The position numbers and the translations under genes are program-made. From Apiotrichum sp. Y4204 (Eukaryota > Basidiomycota > Tremellomycetes > Trichosporonales > Trichosporonaceae), in contig JAMYHL010000003.1 of the NCBI GenBank assembly GCA_025531455.1, positions 62,001 to 126,000 of the forward strand: 64,000 nucleotides of DNA. Reading direction: 5' to 3'. Positions within the stretch are counted from its first letter, which is position 1, and every line of letters begins with the position of its first letter. Shown here piece after piece: positions 1 to 11,460 of the stretch. The notes under the pieces were generated by a model. The model saw only the letters and a program-made list of their open reading frames with translations. It made no database searches and was not told where the DNA came from.

Positions 1-25
1 TAGGTGACCTCCTCGCTGACAACAG

Positions 26-554
26 GTTGAAAGGCGCCTCGATCCCGTTCGACACCTATCTGCAGAACCGCTCGCGCGAGACCGAGAGCCAGCCGATGAA
101 GAGCCCCGTCGCCTCGACGCGCGAAATCCCCCCGGAAGCCGAAACCCCAGCCGCGGCAGGCGAAGCCGCAGCCGCAGCCGCAACCACAGCCGAGACCCCG
201 CCGCCGCCCCACCCATCCGCAGCTATAACCGCAGCAGAGGTGCGTATCGCCGAAGCCGCCTCGGTTGCCGGCGAGCCTGTTGCGGCGGCCGCGTCTGGTC
301 CCGCCCCGAGCGCTACTGCCGTGCCGGAGGAAATGAAGTTTGCCGACATTGTGCGTCTCATCGCCGAGGGCCGCGCGGACGAGGTGCCCGTCCCGACCAT
401 CCCGGACGGGATCAACGAGGAGGCCCCGAGCGTCAGTACCATGTCTGCGCGGCCGAAGCCGTGGGAGCGCCAGGGGGCGGTTGTGGAGGTTGAGACGGTG
501 GAGGCGGGGGCGCCTGGTGCGGAGGTCGCGGGCGAGATGAGGTCAGGAGCGTAG
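26..554 (+). CDS. C-terminal exon of a KPWE-domain protein (PEX14-like KPWE family), 5' part outside the window
   Basis: Last exon of a gene entering from the left edge. A branch-like CTGAC (16-20) and an AACAG acceptor (21-25) precede the open frame, which ends at TAG 552-554. The roughly 175 visible residues are Ala/Pro/Glu-rich and disordered. A conserved block follows with a FADIVRLI helix, the string IPDGINE, and RPKPWER close to the end. This order (helix, short linker, IP..., KPWE) matches the KPWE domain described for PEX14-like proteins of fungi and other eukaryotes. Its biochemical role is poorly known, and a peroxisomal role is only suggested by the family name. The N-terminal region cannot be seen, so the full architecture is unknown. 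The exon-start phase was inferred from the splice acceptor. Confidence 0.65.
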
Positions 555-969
555 ATGTTGTATACTAGAATGCCATTTGTGAATCGGAAGTGTTAGTCTG
601 GGATTTGGATCAGGAAATCAGTGGTTGGGGTACTCGTGGGGTAGATGACGATGTGCACATGATCGCCGTGATCTGCGTAGATCGCATCAGTGAACGTCGG
701 GCCTTCTCCGATTCGGGTCTGCAAAAGGAGTAGTAGCTCTCTTCAGTAGCTTCACTCATCTGCAGCTTGTTTGCCCTCAAAACATGCACCACTCTACATT
801 TCTAGACAGTCCCGCACGGTACTGCGAGTGCGAGCTGCGGGACGCGCCTTGCGTGTCGGGAATGGGTGTACATGCAGCATACGAAAGACTAACACCCGGT
901 AGCCAGCCTCTCGTTCCCCTCGTCAAACCAGCACTCTGCGCAGGAAACGGAACTCTAGCGCTTGCTTGC
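555..969. other. Convergent intergenic region
   Basis: About 415 bp between the KPWE-domain stop and the RPL7 stop, holding the 3' UTRs of two convergent genes. I see no coding frame with fungal-like codon bias and no RNA gene here. Confidence 0.6.
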
Positions 970-1444
970 TTAGACCATCTGGTGGATGAGCTTGGAGATG
1001 TTCTGCTCGCGGTTGCCAGTGTCGCCGCCCTCGACGTAGCCGAGGAACTTCCTCTTGCGCCAGCCGCCGTTGGGGTTCGAGAGCTTGAAGGGCCAGAGAG
1101 CGGTGGTGGCCTGCTTGAAGTTGGGGCCGCAGGTGGCAATCTCGTGGACGAGGTCCTCGACACAGACAATGCCGTTCTTGCCGAGCTTCTCCTCGATAAT
1201 GGCGTTGTCGGTGATGGGGATGCGCTGGCCATTGACCTTGGCGTAGCCGCGCTTGTAGACAAGCTCGCGGATAGCCTTGAGGTTGGGCTCGCCGTAGGCA
1301 ATGTAGGGCGAAACAAGGCGGAGCATGTGCTCAGTAGCCTTGGTCACGCGGACAAAGACACCGTTGTTGATCTGGAGAAGACGGAGGAGCTGAAGGATCT
1401 TCTTGGGCTTGGGGGCAAGCTTCGAGATACCCTTGATACGGATA

Positions 1445-1477
<33 letters not shown>

Positions 1478-2353
1478 TAGTCGCCGGTCTTGCGGGCCTC
1501 ACGCTTAAGGCGGATCTCCTCCCGCTCCTTGGCGTTGTACTCCTTAACGTACTCGTCGGCGCGCTTGAAGATGACCTTGCGCTTGGCCTGCTTGGCCTGG
1601 GATGTTAGCAATGAACAACAGGATAGATGTCCCAATCGCGCTCCCAGAGACGAGAATAAATTCCCAAAGAAAGAGGAGCCGTAAGCCCCGAAAGATGGTT
1701 AATTACAAGCAGCATCGCCCTTGTGAGGCTAGCCGAGAATCCGACGAAAGTCGGCCTTTCATCATCCGGCTCCCCCTCCTGTCCCCGTCCACGTCCACGA
1801 CCTCGCCGTCGGGTCCCTTCTTCCTCCTCCTTCCCCGTTCTCCCCCGGCCGTAGTCGCAGATTTTGGAGCGCGATTGGATTGTCCGACTCACCTTGCGGG
1901 CCTCGGCAGCGGCGGCGAGCTTGGCCTCACGAGTGGCCTCGTTCGTGCGCCTCTTCTTGAGGAGGGTCTCGGGGACCGCAATGTCGGCCACGGAAGGAAC
2001 GCTGCATGTCAGTTGGGGCCACTTGGATTTCGGTATCTAGCGCAGACGCAGATTTGCAGACGGTCGGACGACGCGGGATCACGGTGGCGCGGGCTGGCGG
2101 TCGCGGGTTGAACGTCGCGGGGTGTGGGTCGCACGTCGGCACGGGACGTTGGTCTCTCCCCTCTCGTCTCCCCATCTCTCCTCGCGAGTCCAAGTCCCAG
2201 TCGACTGACTGTCGCTCCGTGTTTCCATCGATCTCGGTCCCGTAGTCGACGAGCCGTTCGCGCCGTTCTCGCCGTGTCCCGCGCTCGGTGTTCCGCCCGT
2301 CGTTTGTCCGCTGTCGGCGCTGTCGCTGGTACTCACCTGGTCGAGACGGCCAT
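970..2353 (-). CDS. RPL7: 60S ribosomal protein L7 (uL30)
   Basis: Three exons on the minus strand: 2337-2353, 1893-2001 and 970-1596, giving 250 residues, the usual length. Exon 1 is only 17 nt (ATGGCC...CCAG) before GTGAGT. Intron 1 is 335 nt and ends CTGAC...GCAG; intron 2 is 290 nt. The joined N-terminus is Lys/Arg/Glu-rich ([18 protein letters not shown]), as in eukaryotic L7 extensions. The core has [34 protein letters not shown] and [18 protein letters not shown], all typical of L7. It is a component of the large cytosolic ribosomal subunit. The gene is head to head with RPP1, so the 0.7 kb between them probably drives both. An alternative start at a downstream GTG is rejected because the 17-nt exon supplies a proper ATG in phase. 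The unusually long introns could host a small RNA, but I could not define one. Confidence 0.96.
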
Positions 2354-3067
2354 TTTGATGAGGTTTTGTTGAGGGTTGGAGCAACGCCAGAGAAATCGAT
2401 CAAGTTGGGACGACCAGGCAGGGAGCAAGGACGCAGCAGCAGCCTGGGTGAGAGGGGAGGAGGGAGGAGGGAGGGCAGCGAGGCGCTGGGCGGCGTGTGC
2501 ACAGCGCAGAGCCAGAGCCAGAGCCAGCCAGTCCGGCGCCAGCCAGTAGCACCACCTCTGGTCAGCCAACAATCGCCCACCCCAGGAGCAACCACTCCAG
2601 GGCCTCAGCAAACTTGGTTCAAATTTCGCCCAAGTTCATGTGAGCTGCAGCAATTTTTTGCACTTCTGGTTCCGTCTTTTCGCTGGCGGAAATTTGGAAA
2701 GGGCAGAGGTATCTCCGAGTGTGGCACTTGCTGAGGAGCTCACGCGAGCTGCACGTGAAGGGCTTTTTGTGTTCATCTCCGCCACACTCGACAAACGCCG
2801 ACATGGGCCGGGGATATGGTGCCAAACTCGGAGTGGATTTTTCTGGCAGACAGGGAGGGTGTCAGTCCAGCGCGGTTGTGGCTCTACGCTGGAGGGCTGA
2901 GGCTTGCTCGTGCGTCTGTGGCAGGTGGTGGGTGGCTGTGTGGCCTGCGTTCCCCTCCGGCTGGTGGCATTCCCAACTTGTGCGACACTCTCGACTTGAT
3001 TTCTCTTACCAAACGCACCTCCTGCAACTTTGCTTAAAGAATCCACTTCGGGTCTGCGTGTTTAAAA
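2354..3067. promoter_or_regulatory. Shared divergent promoter of RPL7 and RPP1, with a CACGTG site
   Basis: 714 bp separate the two ATGs of oppositely oriented ribosomal protein genes. A CACGTG E-box lies at 2752-2757, near the middle. No convincing TATA box is seen. The same hexamer occurs in the promoter shared by RPS11 and the DUF1308 gene (18505-18510). Co-regulation is an inference from layout. Confidence 0.6.
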
Positions 3068-3968
3068 ATGGTGGGTACCCTGGGCAAGGGGACAACGACA
3101 GCGACAGCGACAGCATCAGCAACAGCAACGACTACATCGGCCGCGCGGGCGATACCGACGGCGACGGCGAAGGCTGGGCGGCGCGTTGCTGGGTAGAGTG
3201 CGGGGACGCGCCGCCTTGTGTCGAGGACGCGGGATGTACAGAGGAGGTCTCGCGTAAAGATTCTCCGCTGCGTTCTTGTCGTCGCGGGGACCGGCCGCTC
3301 ACTGTCGCCGGTACTAGTCGCGCCGAATCGCTCCGTCAATCGTTGCTGGCCGAGATGCTGTTCCATCGTTGCCCTAAGTTATCCAAGAACATGCACTGAC
3401 ATCCCAGTCCGCCGAGCTTGCTGCTACCTACGTGCGTATCGTGTTGGGCCCGCGCGGGTCGAGTTGTCCAAATCCGGATCCGTGTAGTCGTCTACAGATC
3501 TGTTGAGATTTTATGAAGTCTCAACGGACCCGGAAGCGACTCATTTCGAGATCTTGGATATCGGCTACGAACTCTGCAGCTCTGCAGCACCCCTGTATCG
3601 AGACTAACTCCGCAGGCCGCCCTCATCCTCGCCGACGAGGGCATCGAGATCACCGGCGACAAGATCACCGCCCTCACCACGGCCGCCAAGGTTGAGGTCG
3701 AGCCCATCTGGGCCTCGCTCCTCGCCAAGGCTCTTGACGGCAAGGACCTCAAGGCCATCCTCACCAACGTCGGTGGTGGCGGTGCCCCCGCCGCTGGTGG
3801 TGCCGCTGCTGGTGGTGCCCCCGCCGCCGCCGGTGGCGCTGACGCCCCCGCCGCTGAGGAGAAGAAGGAGGAGGAGAAGGAGGAGTCGGACGACGACATG
3901 GTATGTCTGCTAATCTCCCCTATTTCTCAGCAGCTAACAATCTCCAGGGCTTCGGTCTCTTCGACTAA
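3068..3968 (+). CDS. RPP1: 60S acidic ribosomal protein P1
   Basis: Four exons: 3068-3070 (ATG only), 3408-3431, 3616-3900 and 3948-3968, giving 110 residues. Exon 2 encodes SAELAATY. Exon 3 starts with [17 protein letters not shown] and continues with the [13 protein letters not shown] helix, the Gly/Ala hinge and an acidic tail. The last exon adds GFGLFD, the conserved P-protein end that binds translation factors and ribosome-inactivating proteins. P1 forms heterodimers with P2 on the ribosomal stalk; the N-terminal sequence fits P1 rather than P2. The placement of exon 1 is the least certain part. ATG|GTGGGT at 3068 has an A-rich Kozak context and gives the expected MSAEL start; no other nearby ATG abuts a GT donor in the right phase. 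SOF1 in this window has the same ATG-only exon. Confidence 0.92.
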
Positions 3969-4427
3969 GCGTCGTCTCCCATTTCTTCTCGGACCCCTAC
4001 CCATTCTCCACCCAGTCGTGTATTATAGATATGCATGACTTGGCTACAACTGCGCCCGGCAGCAAGGACAATCCCGCGGAAGTGGTGCCGAAGGTTGTGT
4101 GCGGCGAGGCGGTGCCGGAGATCGCGGAATGAGCAGACTCAAGCATACACTAACCTATATCTCTGAGGTCATCGTTACGGCGACAGCTTCCGAGATCGGA
4201 AACCGTCTCATACCGACCACAAAACCAGTGCATCTGCCATCGCCACGCAACTCTGCTCCCTCCCACCACTCGGACTGCAGTTCCGCAGCTAACCTCCGCA
4301 ACGACCCCACTGCTCATGAGAAGTGGTTCATCTACAATCTATGGTCTAGCAGGGCGACTCCGTCGGAGTTCGCCGTCGCGGGGTCGTCAAAAGACATCTT
4401 ACAATTCGGACCCGGGACCTGGCGCAT
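3969..4427. other. Convergent intergenic region between RPP1 and SRX1
   Basis: About 460 bp of 3' flanking sequence for two convergent genes. I see no additional gene. Confidence 0.55.
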
Positions 4428-5448
4428 CTAGAACGGACACCCAGCGCCGAGGTACACCCTCATCGCAGCAGCCGGGACCTCGATGATGCGCGCGCGGATC
4501 GTCGGCAGCGCGAGGCGCCGCGTCGCCTCGTACCTGCTGTCAGGCTCCTTATCAGGTATACCAACGCCGCTCCACGCTCCACGGTCACGCTTCGGACTCA
4601 CCGATGACACCCGCCCATTGCAAAGTAGAAGGTTTGGGCGCCGCGCGCCGGGTCCGCCTTAAGCGGGGCGCGCACCTTTACGACCTCGATGGGCGTGAAG
4701 ACGTCGCCGGCCTGTGGTCAGAGAGAGGGGGCGGGGAGGGTTGTGTAATGGATCTGGGATGGTTCTGGGTGTGTGATCGCCTGATCATCGGATCGTCGGC
4801 GTTCGCGACTAGTTTCTAGCTTCTAGCATCTGGCGATCTAGCTCTCCGACCTGATCCATGGGTGTGGCATGTGGCACCTCCATCGGCCGAAATATAATTC
4901 TCCCATTCCCCACTGGTACGCACCCGCATCTCGTCCATGAACGTGAGCACCTTGTCCTCGTCGAGCTCGCTGGGCAGCGGGCGGTGGATGACGCGCATCG
5001 GCACGTCGTGGACCGGCGCGTTCTCGTTACGCGCGAAGACGGACGACCGCGCATGTGCCGGTGTGGCACCCACGTCGTGGTCATGTGTCGCATCTGCGCG
5101 CGCAGCGCCGGCTGTGAGCTTAGCGTGTGCAGACAGCAGGTCTCCGGGCACGGCGGGCTGGAAATGACTGGAACACTCCGATACTCTGAGCTTGGAGATT
5201 GGGACGGATTCAGTTTCCAGATTCCAATCGTATCTATGCAGCACATGCTGCAAAGGTACGTATCCAATGTCCACCGCGCTCCACATACCTTCCGGCACGG
5301 GCTTCGCATTCCTCTCGGCGGTCACGCTACCATTGTCTGGAATACGTGAGCCTGCGCTTGAGCCTGAGGCACGGGTTTCGACTTCGGGATGGGCTTGAAT
5401 TTCGGCTGACGCGAGCTCTGGCGGGAGACACGAAGAAGCGTCGGCCAT
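4428..5448 (-). CDS. SRX1: Sulfiredoxin
   Basis: Four exons on the minus strand: 5289-5448, 4924-5111, 4602-4711 and 4428-4533, giving 187 residues. Phases match at every junction (1, 0 and 2). The assembled protein has VHDVPMRVIHRPLPSELDEDKV, then FTPIEVVKVRAP, then FYFAMGGCHR with catalytic Cys151, and ends IEVPAAAMRVYLGAG. These are the sulfiredoxin (ParB-fold) landmarks. The spacing from the first helix to PPIDV-like residues equals that of human SRXN1. The enzyme reduces cysteine sulfinic acid in typical 2-Cys peroxiredoxins with ATP. The first 80 or so residues are a disordered extension absent from short sulfiredoxins. No single reading frame reveals this gene; it appears only after splicing. 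It is head to head with the DM9 gene at a distance of 1.5 kb. Confidence 0.93.
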
Positions 5449-6965
5449 GGTTCGGAGTCGCTGGATCGCTGGATCGGTGGAGAGCTTTGGAGTCTGAGCT
5501 TCGGGGTTGTACTGGTCCCAACGTTCGGTTGGGAAGATTTCTGCTCTCGTGTTTTTCGTGCTCTTGTTCTCTGGCTGTATGCACAGGTTACGGACAGCAA
5601 GCGCAGAATGGATTGGCGACGCGGGTGTCTGGAGTTCGGTAACTGGCCCCAGTTGGTGCTGTTCCCAAATATGAGTGCTGTCTAAACGGTGGAGCGGTGG
5701 GGCGGGACGCAAGGCGGCGGGGCGGGTCGCGCGAGATTGCTTGTAGATTGCCTGTAGATTGCGTGGTGGTCGTTGGCGTCGATACAGAGATTGGTTTTGA
5801 GGCGGTGAAAGGTAGAGTAAGTGGCCAATGGAGTGAGTACGAGAACTCCAAGTACAGAACGTGATGCGTAAGCAAAACGGCTCGAGCAAAAGCAGGCTGC
5901 AGACTGCAGGGCGATGACGGCATTGATAGTCACCCATTATCGAGGCGTTGCAAAAGCACAGGGTCCTCCGCACCTACCACCCGCTCACGTACTTCCCTTA
6001 CGCCGTCCCAGAAAGCCAACAGAGTTTTGTTCCGCAGAGATCGGAGTTCCCTCAACGCAACTGCGTCCAGAGGAAGTGCAGGGCAACAAAAGTCACAGAA
6101 GAGCACTAGGAACCTTTGTACGTACGCGCTGTGCACTGTGGCTGCAAAGCTGGCACTTGGTGCCGTGCCGTGCCGCTCGAGAAGCCGCGCCAAAAACACC
6201 GCCACCCACAATCAAGCAATAAAGCCACCGCCGGCCCGCTCCACTCGATATTGCTTGTTGCATGAGAATTTAAGCTTCTGTTCCGGATGCTTCATCGGGC
6301 TGAAGTCCTCTGGGTCCCGAACTTGGGGCGAGCAACCAACTTGGCGGCCGTCACAAGCCTGGTGGCCTGTGGACCAAGGAAGCGTGAGTTGTGAGTTACG
6401 TTGAGAGGACATGCCGCCGCTGGGTCCGGCGTTGTGACGAGAGGGGCGAGGGCCTGTGCTACGGAATAGACGGAGCCGCACTCTTGTGGGCGACAGCAAG
6501 CGCAGCCCAGCGCAGCAGCTCGCGATCTCGAGAATAACGAGGCAGCTGGGCGGTGTTCCTAGATGTCAATCGAGAGGAGAGTCTGGGGAAGCACAGAGCG
6601 ATATGACAAAAGTCGAGGAAATACGAAACGCGGCTGGTGTGCAAGAGATGAGAGAAAGATCCTGGTTTCTCGATTGAACGTCGGATGTCACACTGCCACA
6701 AGAAGTTCTTTCTTTCTTCCTCTTGATTCGCGAGGCGGTGCCCTCCCCGGCTCCATCCAACTTTTTACAAGACCGCCGTGCTTTTGCACAAACAATGCAA
6801 CTGCAGATGCAACATCTCGCATCTCTGATCGCAACGAGTACTTATGCATGCGGAGAGTGGAGAGAAAGATGTACTCGAGGCTCCCCGAAGCAACTAAACG
6901 TACACTTTGACCCAACCTTTACTCACCTCGTCCATCCCGTACGTTCTACAGTATATCCAGGTGCC
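5449..6965. other. Divergent intergenic region upstream of SRX1 and the DM9 gene
   Basis: About 1.5 kb between two divergent starts. Several open frames of 80-110 codons exist on both strands, but none shows a recognisable domain, a consistent splice pattern or the codon bias of neighbouring genes. I treat it as promoter and 5' UTR sequence. Confidence 0.5.
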
Positions 6966-9111
6966 ATGTTCATCGTTGACATGACCCCGCCTTCGCCGTC
7001 GCCTCCCCACTCGCTCTCATCGTCGTGCTCGTCGCCCCACACCCCGCCAATGATGTTCGATGTAGACGGTGTGCGTCCCCGCCGTCCCACCATCTCCACC
7101 GATCCCGCAAAGTACGCGTTCCACCCCCTCCTCTCTCCGCCCAAAACCCACGAACTCAACCCCTTCAGTGGCCGTAACGCTCTCGGCCTCCACACCCACC
7201 CCCACTGTGCTCCAGACCGCTCGCCATCACCACCATTCACCCCGTCTACACCGTCTACAGTGCTCTACACCCCCGTCTCGCCGCGCTCCCTCCACTCCCA
7301 CCTTCACCCGCGCCGGGCCCCCGCGTCGCACTCATCCCATGCACACCATCCCTACACCCACTCCCGCCGCGGCGTCATGACCTCGCCCCTGACCAAACCC
7401 CACCCTCACCACCGAGAGTCGATCAGCAGCAACACCAGCACCGACGCCGGCGCGGACCGCCTCGCCCGCCGCCCAGACACGGTCGACAGGCCGCACACCA
7501 ATTCGACAGCGGACAATCAGCAAAGCCCGTTGACATCATCGCGCTCCTCCCATCTGTCACCAGAAGACGGGCCTGGCCGCCGGGCCGCCCCGCCCCGTTC
7601 TGGCCGTTCCAGCTCACCTCCACCGCCGCCACGCGAGCCAGGAGGGAGGCGGGTGCCACCGAGCCACAACCGCCAACGCCAGTCAATCAGCACTTCGTCA
7701 TCATCCATCTCTTCTACTCTGCCAACGCCATCCGCTGCGACCACGACAAGCCCCCACAACACCGCGTCGTCGATTCCTCGCTACCGCCCGTACCACTCAC
7801 AATCTCACCGCCGCCCGTACTCGTCCCAACCCCACACCCCCTACACCCACACCGGAAAGAACGGCGCCGCAGCGTCCCCGGCTGCGAGCATGAACCCCAA
7901 CGAACAGTATGGCCAGCAACGCGCGAACAGTGCACCCGCATCAGCATCCCCGCCCCTCTGGTCGCCCAACATCTTCTATCCCCTCGGCGCACTCGTTTGG
8001 CATGCAGGATCCGTCTGGCGCTGCGATTCGCCCCACACCTCTGGATCGCTCGCACGCGAGGTACGTACTTTTGGCATAAAGGGCGGCCGATGAGTTCGCG
8101 CATTTCTTATTCCTCGGGCCACACTGCTGTTTTATGCATGCGCTCACGCCACAGCCCAACCAGAGCCTGCACCTCTGGACTCCTGTCGGCAGTAATCTCG
8201 CCTATGGACCGGCTCACGGGCAGAACTACGAAGGATCGCAACAACAGCTCCTGCGCCCCGCGACTGCGCCAGCGAGCGATGCCGACAGGGGACGCATGAC
8301 CGCGCTGAGGGAAGACCAGGACGCAGCACGCAACGTCGAGGCACTGCAGGATGAGCTGCGCGGCGCACACGTTTGGCGGGTTGGCGGCGTCGGCATCCTC
8401 GCGTACAACGAGGACCTCGAGGTTGAGCGCATGCGCCGCGGCATTTGGAAGCAGTATGCCGAGTCGCACGGCCCAGAAGACTGGATCAACGCTTCCCGCG
8501 CACGGACGGCATCATACGCCAATGCGGAGAAGCACGGACAGCTGCGCCCGCTCATCCGCTGGCAACTTGTCGAAGGCGACGCACCAATGCCCCGTGATGC
8601 GCTCATTGTCGGGCAGGAAAAGGACGGCAAGAACCTCTACGCGTCCCGGATCTGGCATTCGAACGGCTTGCATGTGGGAAAGTGGGTAACAACCGGCTTT
8701 TACAACGTTGCTGACATTCAGAGCAGCGGACCATCTCTTCAGGCGCTGCGAGTACTCGTGGGGCGGTCGCACATGGGCGCCAGAGACCAATGCGTTCGAG
8801 GTGCTTTGCGGTCCGCCCGACGCCGTCGAGTGGGTTCCATTCGAGGCCGGAACAGCAGCCAACCAGCCCGGTTGGCAGCCCGTCGAGGGCGGCCGGGAGA
8901 GTGACGGGCGCGCCCTCCTCCTCGCCCGAGGCACGCACGACGGAAGCGTCCAGCCAGGCAGTGAGTCCGCTGCAGAATCCTTCTTGTATCCGGCTGACCC
9001 CCCGCAGAGGTGCAGGTTGACGCAACGACGTGCATGATTCCGTACGGCGGTGAGGAGGTGCACATCCGCCCCTTCCAGGTTCTCGCGTACGCCTCGTACA
9101 ACCGCCGGTAA
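6966..9111 (+). CDS. DM9-repeat protein with a CBM5/12-like segment and a long disordered N-terminus
   Basis: Four exons: 6966-8060, 8155-8681, 8722-8960 and 9008-9111, giving 654 residues with all junctions in phase. Residues 1 to about 325 are Ser/Pro/His-rich and disordered. Residues 330-390 carry an aromatic pattern (LWSPNIFYPLGALVWHAG, WRC, PHTS, then LWTPVG) like chitin-binding CBM5/12 modules, split by intron 1. Two DM9 (DUF3421) repeats follow: about 505-585 (DALIVGQEKDGKNLY, GLHVGK, CEYSWGGR, FEVLCG) and 590-650 (GRESDGRALLLAR, VQPGK, CMIPYGGEE). Both repeats become intact only after splicing of introns 2 (40 nt) and 3 (47 nt). DM9 proteins of invertebrates bind mannose, and the role of fungal members is unknown. 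No signal peptide is visible from ATG 6966; a further 5' exon cannot be excluded. A glycan-binding role is inference. Confidence 0.8.
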
Positions 9112-10736
9112 CCGGTGAATCCTAGACGCTCGAGCTTGATGCTCGGCCCCCTACACTAGAATGTGCTTGACGCACCGGCTACGAAACGACCCACTCAGAT
9201 CAAATCACATCGCACGGCACAGCTACCGGTGCATCGGGCATTAACAAAGAGTCTGCCTGTGACACCGCAATGGACATTCAGGAGGAGAAAGAACGCAGTC
9301 TACGCCCCATAGTTCCAATCTCCAGACACTGTCTATCGTCATACCCCTCTCCGTTCCCCGCCTCCTTTAGGCCGAGCTCTCCGGCGGCGGCAGCCCCGGA
9401 AATCACGGACCGTGTACTATAGTTGTCGTTCGCGTAGTTTACTCGATACTCTGGAATTTCGCCCGCCCTTGAACACCATATTTTTCCTCTCCCTTTCTTT
9501 TTTTCTTATTTACTCCCTTTTAGTCGGCAGTACCTATTCCGCGATCTGCGAGCCGCGACCCGAAGTAGCTGGTATCGAAGGGTAAGGTTTCCTCGGCGGT
9601 ATATGGTACACGGTACACTCTCCGGAAAAGTCGGATAGAACCCAGGATGCATACTGGTTGGCCAGATGATCGACGGGCTTGGCATTTCAGAGTTGGCCCC
9701 AGTGGCCAGTGGCTGTAGTTTGTGGGGCCAGCCCTCTGCACCTTCACACTAGGAAGAGATTGGAGACCCGCCCCGCGAACCCAAAATCGAGGAGCACCCC
9801 GCAACATTGGCGAGTTAGCCAGCACCGCGCGACGAACAGTGCCAAGATCAGCACACGCTGTGGGTCTGTGAGCTGTACGCCTCCGTCTGCGGCGTGCTGG
9901 TATGTGGTCATTTGAGAGACCAAAATTGACGAGAGACGAGAATACAAACCCAGTACGCCACTTCGCCCCTGTTCAATCTGTGGAGTCCGCTACACTACCT
10001 GTGAATGTCTGTTCGATGCTGCTCCATTGCCTCTGTGTAACTATGCCCGACGGCCGTGCGTCGTGCCGTGTGCTGTGCCAGGTGCTGCAATGCTGATGGG
10101 GCCGCTGGTGGGATACCGTTGTGTGTGCCTGTGATCGGAGTGGCACTTGCAGTCTGCGCAGTTAGTGATCGCCCGTACCGCTGTCGTACATAGCAGCTGA
10201 CCACTTGCCACTGCGCTCATCACGGACACGCTGGCAGTCCACGTCTACAGTGTTGGTGCCGCGTCCGTGCGAACGCCACTCAGTGGCAGGGGATACGCGG
10301 AGGAATCTGGGAATCTTTCTCGCATCCTCGCTGCCACGAGAGCTCGCGGTTTTGAGCCCCGTTCCGAGGTGCCCACTTTTCACCTACAGGAGACGTGCTT
10401 CAGACATAACTGTATACCTCTACTTGGTTGCTTGCTCTAGACCTGTGAAAGTGCAGAATTACCGCCACATACGTGGGAGTTGCCCCCCCCTCGGCTGGCT
10501 TCCACGACTGCGGTCTTGTTCACACAATCCCAGTCACACCACATGCAGAACACATCCTATCGCAGAACAATCGGCCTCAGAGCCTGTCTCTCAGACACAA
10601 TGATATATAAGGCAAAAAATAGAGTATGTGCGACAAGAGGATACAAGATGCTGTAAAACAACAAGACCAGCTACTGATCAAAAAGAAGAAAAAGGAAAGA
10701 GAAAAAATAGTCAAAAAAAAGTCCAAAAAGCAAAAG
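9112..10736. other. Intergenic region with oligo-pyrimidine and oligo-purine tracts
   Basis: About 1.6 kb downstream of the DM9 gene. It contains a T/C-rich stretch near 9480-9525 and an A-rich stretch at 10670-10740 that reads as T runs behind tRNA-Asp. I see no supported gene. Confidence 0.5.
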
Positions 10737-10740
10737 AAAA

Positions 10741-10829
10741 CTTCCCGACGGAGAATCGAACTCCGATCTCCCGCGTCAGACGTATCACGTAATGACAAGC
10801 GAGCATACTAGCCGTTATACGATCGGGAA
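10741..10829 (-). tRNA. tRNA-Asp (GUC anticodon) with an intron
   Basis: The minus strand folds with acceptor TTCCCGA/TCGGGAA, D arm GTAT...GTAT, anticodon stem CTCGC/GCGGG, and T arm CGGAG-TTCGATT-CTCCG. The loop begins TT-GTC-A, giving anticodon GUC. About 17 extra nt after position 37 form a canonical-position intron. The discriminator base is G73, an aspartate identity element. TTTT follows directly (AAAA at 10737-10740 on the plus strand) as the Pol III terminator. Confidence 0.93.
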
Positions 10830-11357
10830 AATTGCTTTTTCACAAACGAAACTGCGCCCGTCAATAGGCAATCCTGGGGGGTTCTCGTTTCTCTCTCTCA
10901 ATCTTCATCGCCTTTTGTCGCGCGGAGACCGCTTCTCATTGACTCCAGGGGCTGCTACGCATGTAAGGCATCAGGGACGTTACTTGATGTCTACCCCGTA
11001 TTACTCGTTGCCCGTCATTCACAGCAAAATGTCCCCGGCGCGACGACCTCGAAGTCCGGAAACGTCGCTCGTGCCCCGTCGCGTTCGGTGCAGCGTGAGC
11101 TGTTCTTTAAATGTTTCAGTAAAAAATATTACCGAGAAGGCGGAGTAGTCTAAATTGATCGTGGGCTCTTGCATACCGCGTGGAAGCTCAGGCGATTCAT
11201 GTGTCCCAGGTGAAGGCAGGTCCGGGAGAGAGAGAATCGGGTAACAGTGAGCGCAAAGCCGCTCTGCGTCTCAGACCAGTCCAAGCGTCATCTGTTATCG
11301 CCTGGAGCACACCGGAATACTTTCTCCACGTCCCCGAGGCCCGGTAGCCTTCAAAAA
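10830..11357. other. Intergenic region between tRNA-Asp and tRNA-Pro
   Basis: About 530 bp between two minus-strand tRNA genes. It includes the TTTTT terminator of tRNA-Pro (AAAAA at 11353-11357 on the plus strand). I see no other feature. Confidence 0.5.
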
Positions 11358-11460
11358 GGCCCTTGCCCGGATTTGAACCGAGGACCACTCCCAACTTAAG
11401 ATGACACGGCACGCCGTCGCCAACCCTAAGAGAGTATGATAGCCACTACACCACAAGAGC
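11358..11460 (-). tRNA. tRNA-Pro (AGG anticodon) with an intron of about 30 nt
   Basis: Minus strand: acceptor GCTCTTG/CAAGGGC, anticodon stem CTCTC/GGGAG, and T arm CTCGG-TTCAAAT-CCGGG. The loop reads TT-AGG-G, so the anticodon is AGG with G37, as in proline tRNAs. About 30 nt follow as an intron. The discriminator is C73, as in many eukaryotic tRNA-Pro. A TTTTT run follows immediately. The anticodon call depends on intron placement after position 37. Confidence 0.88.
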
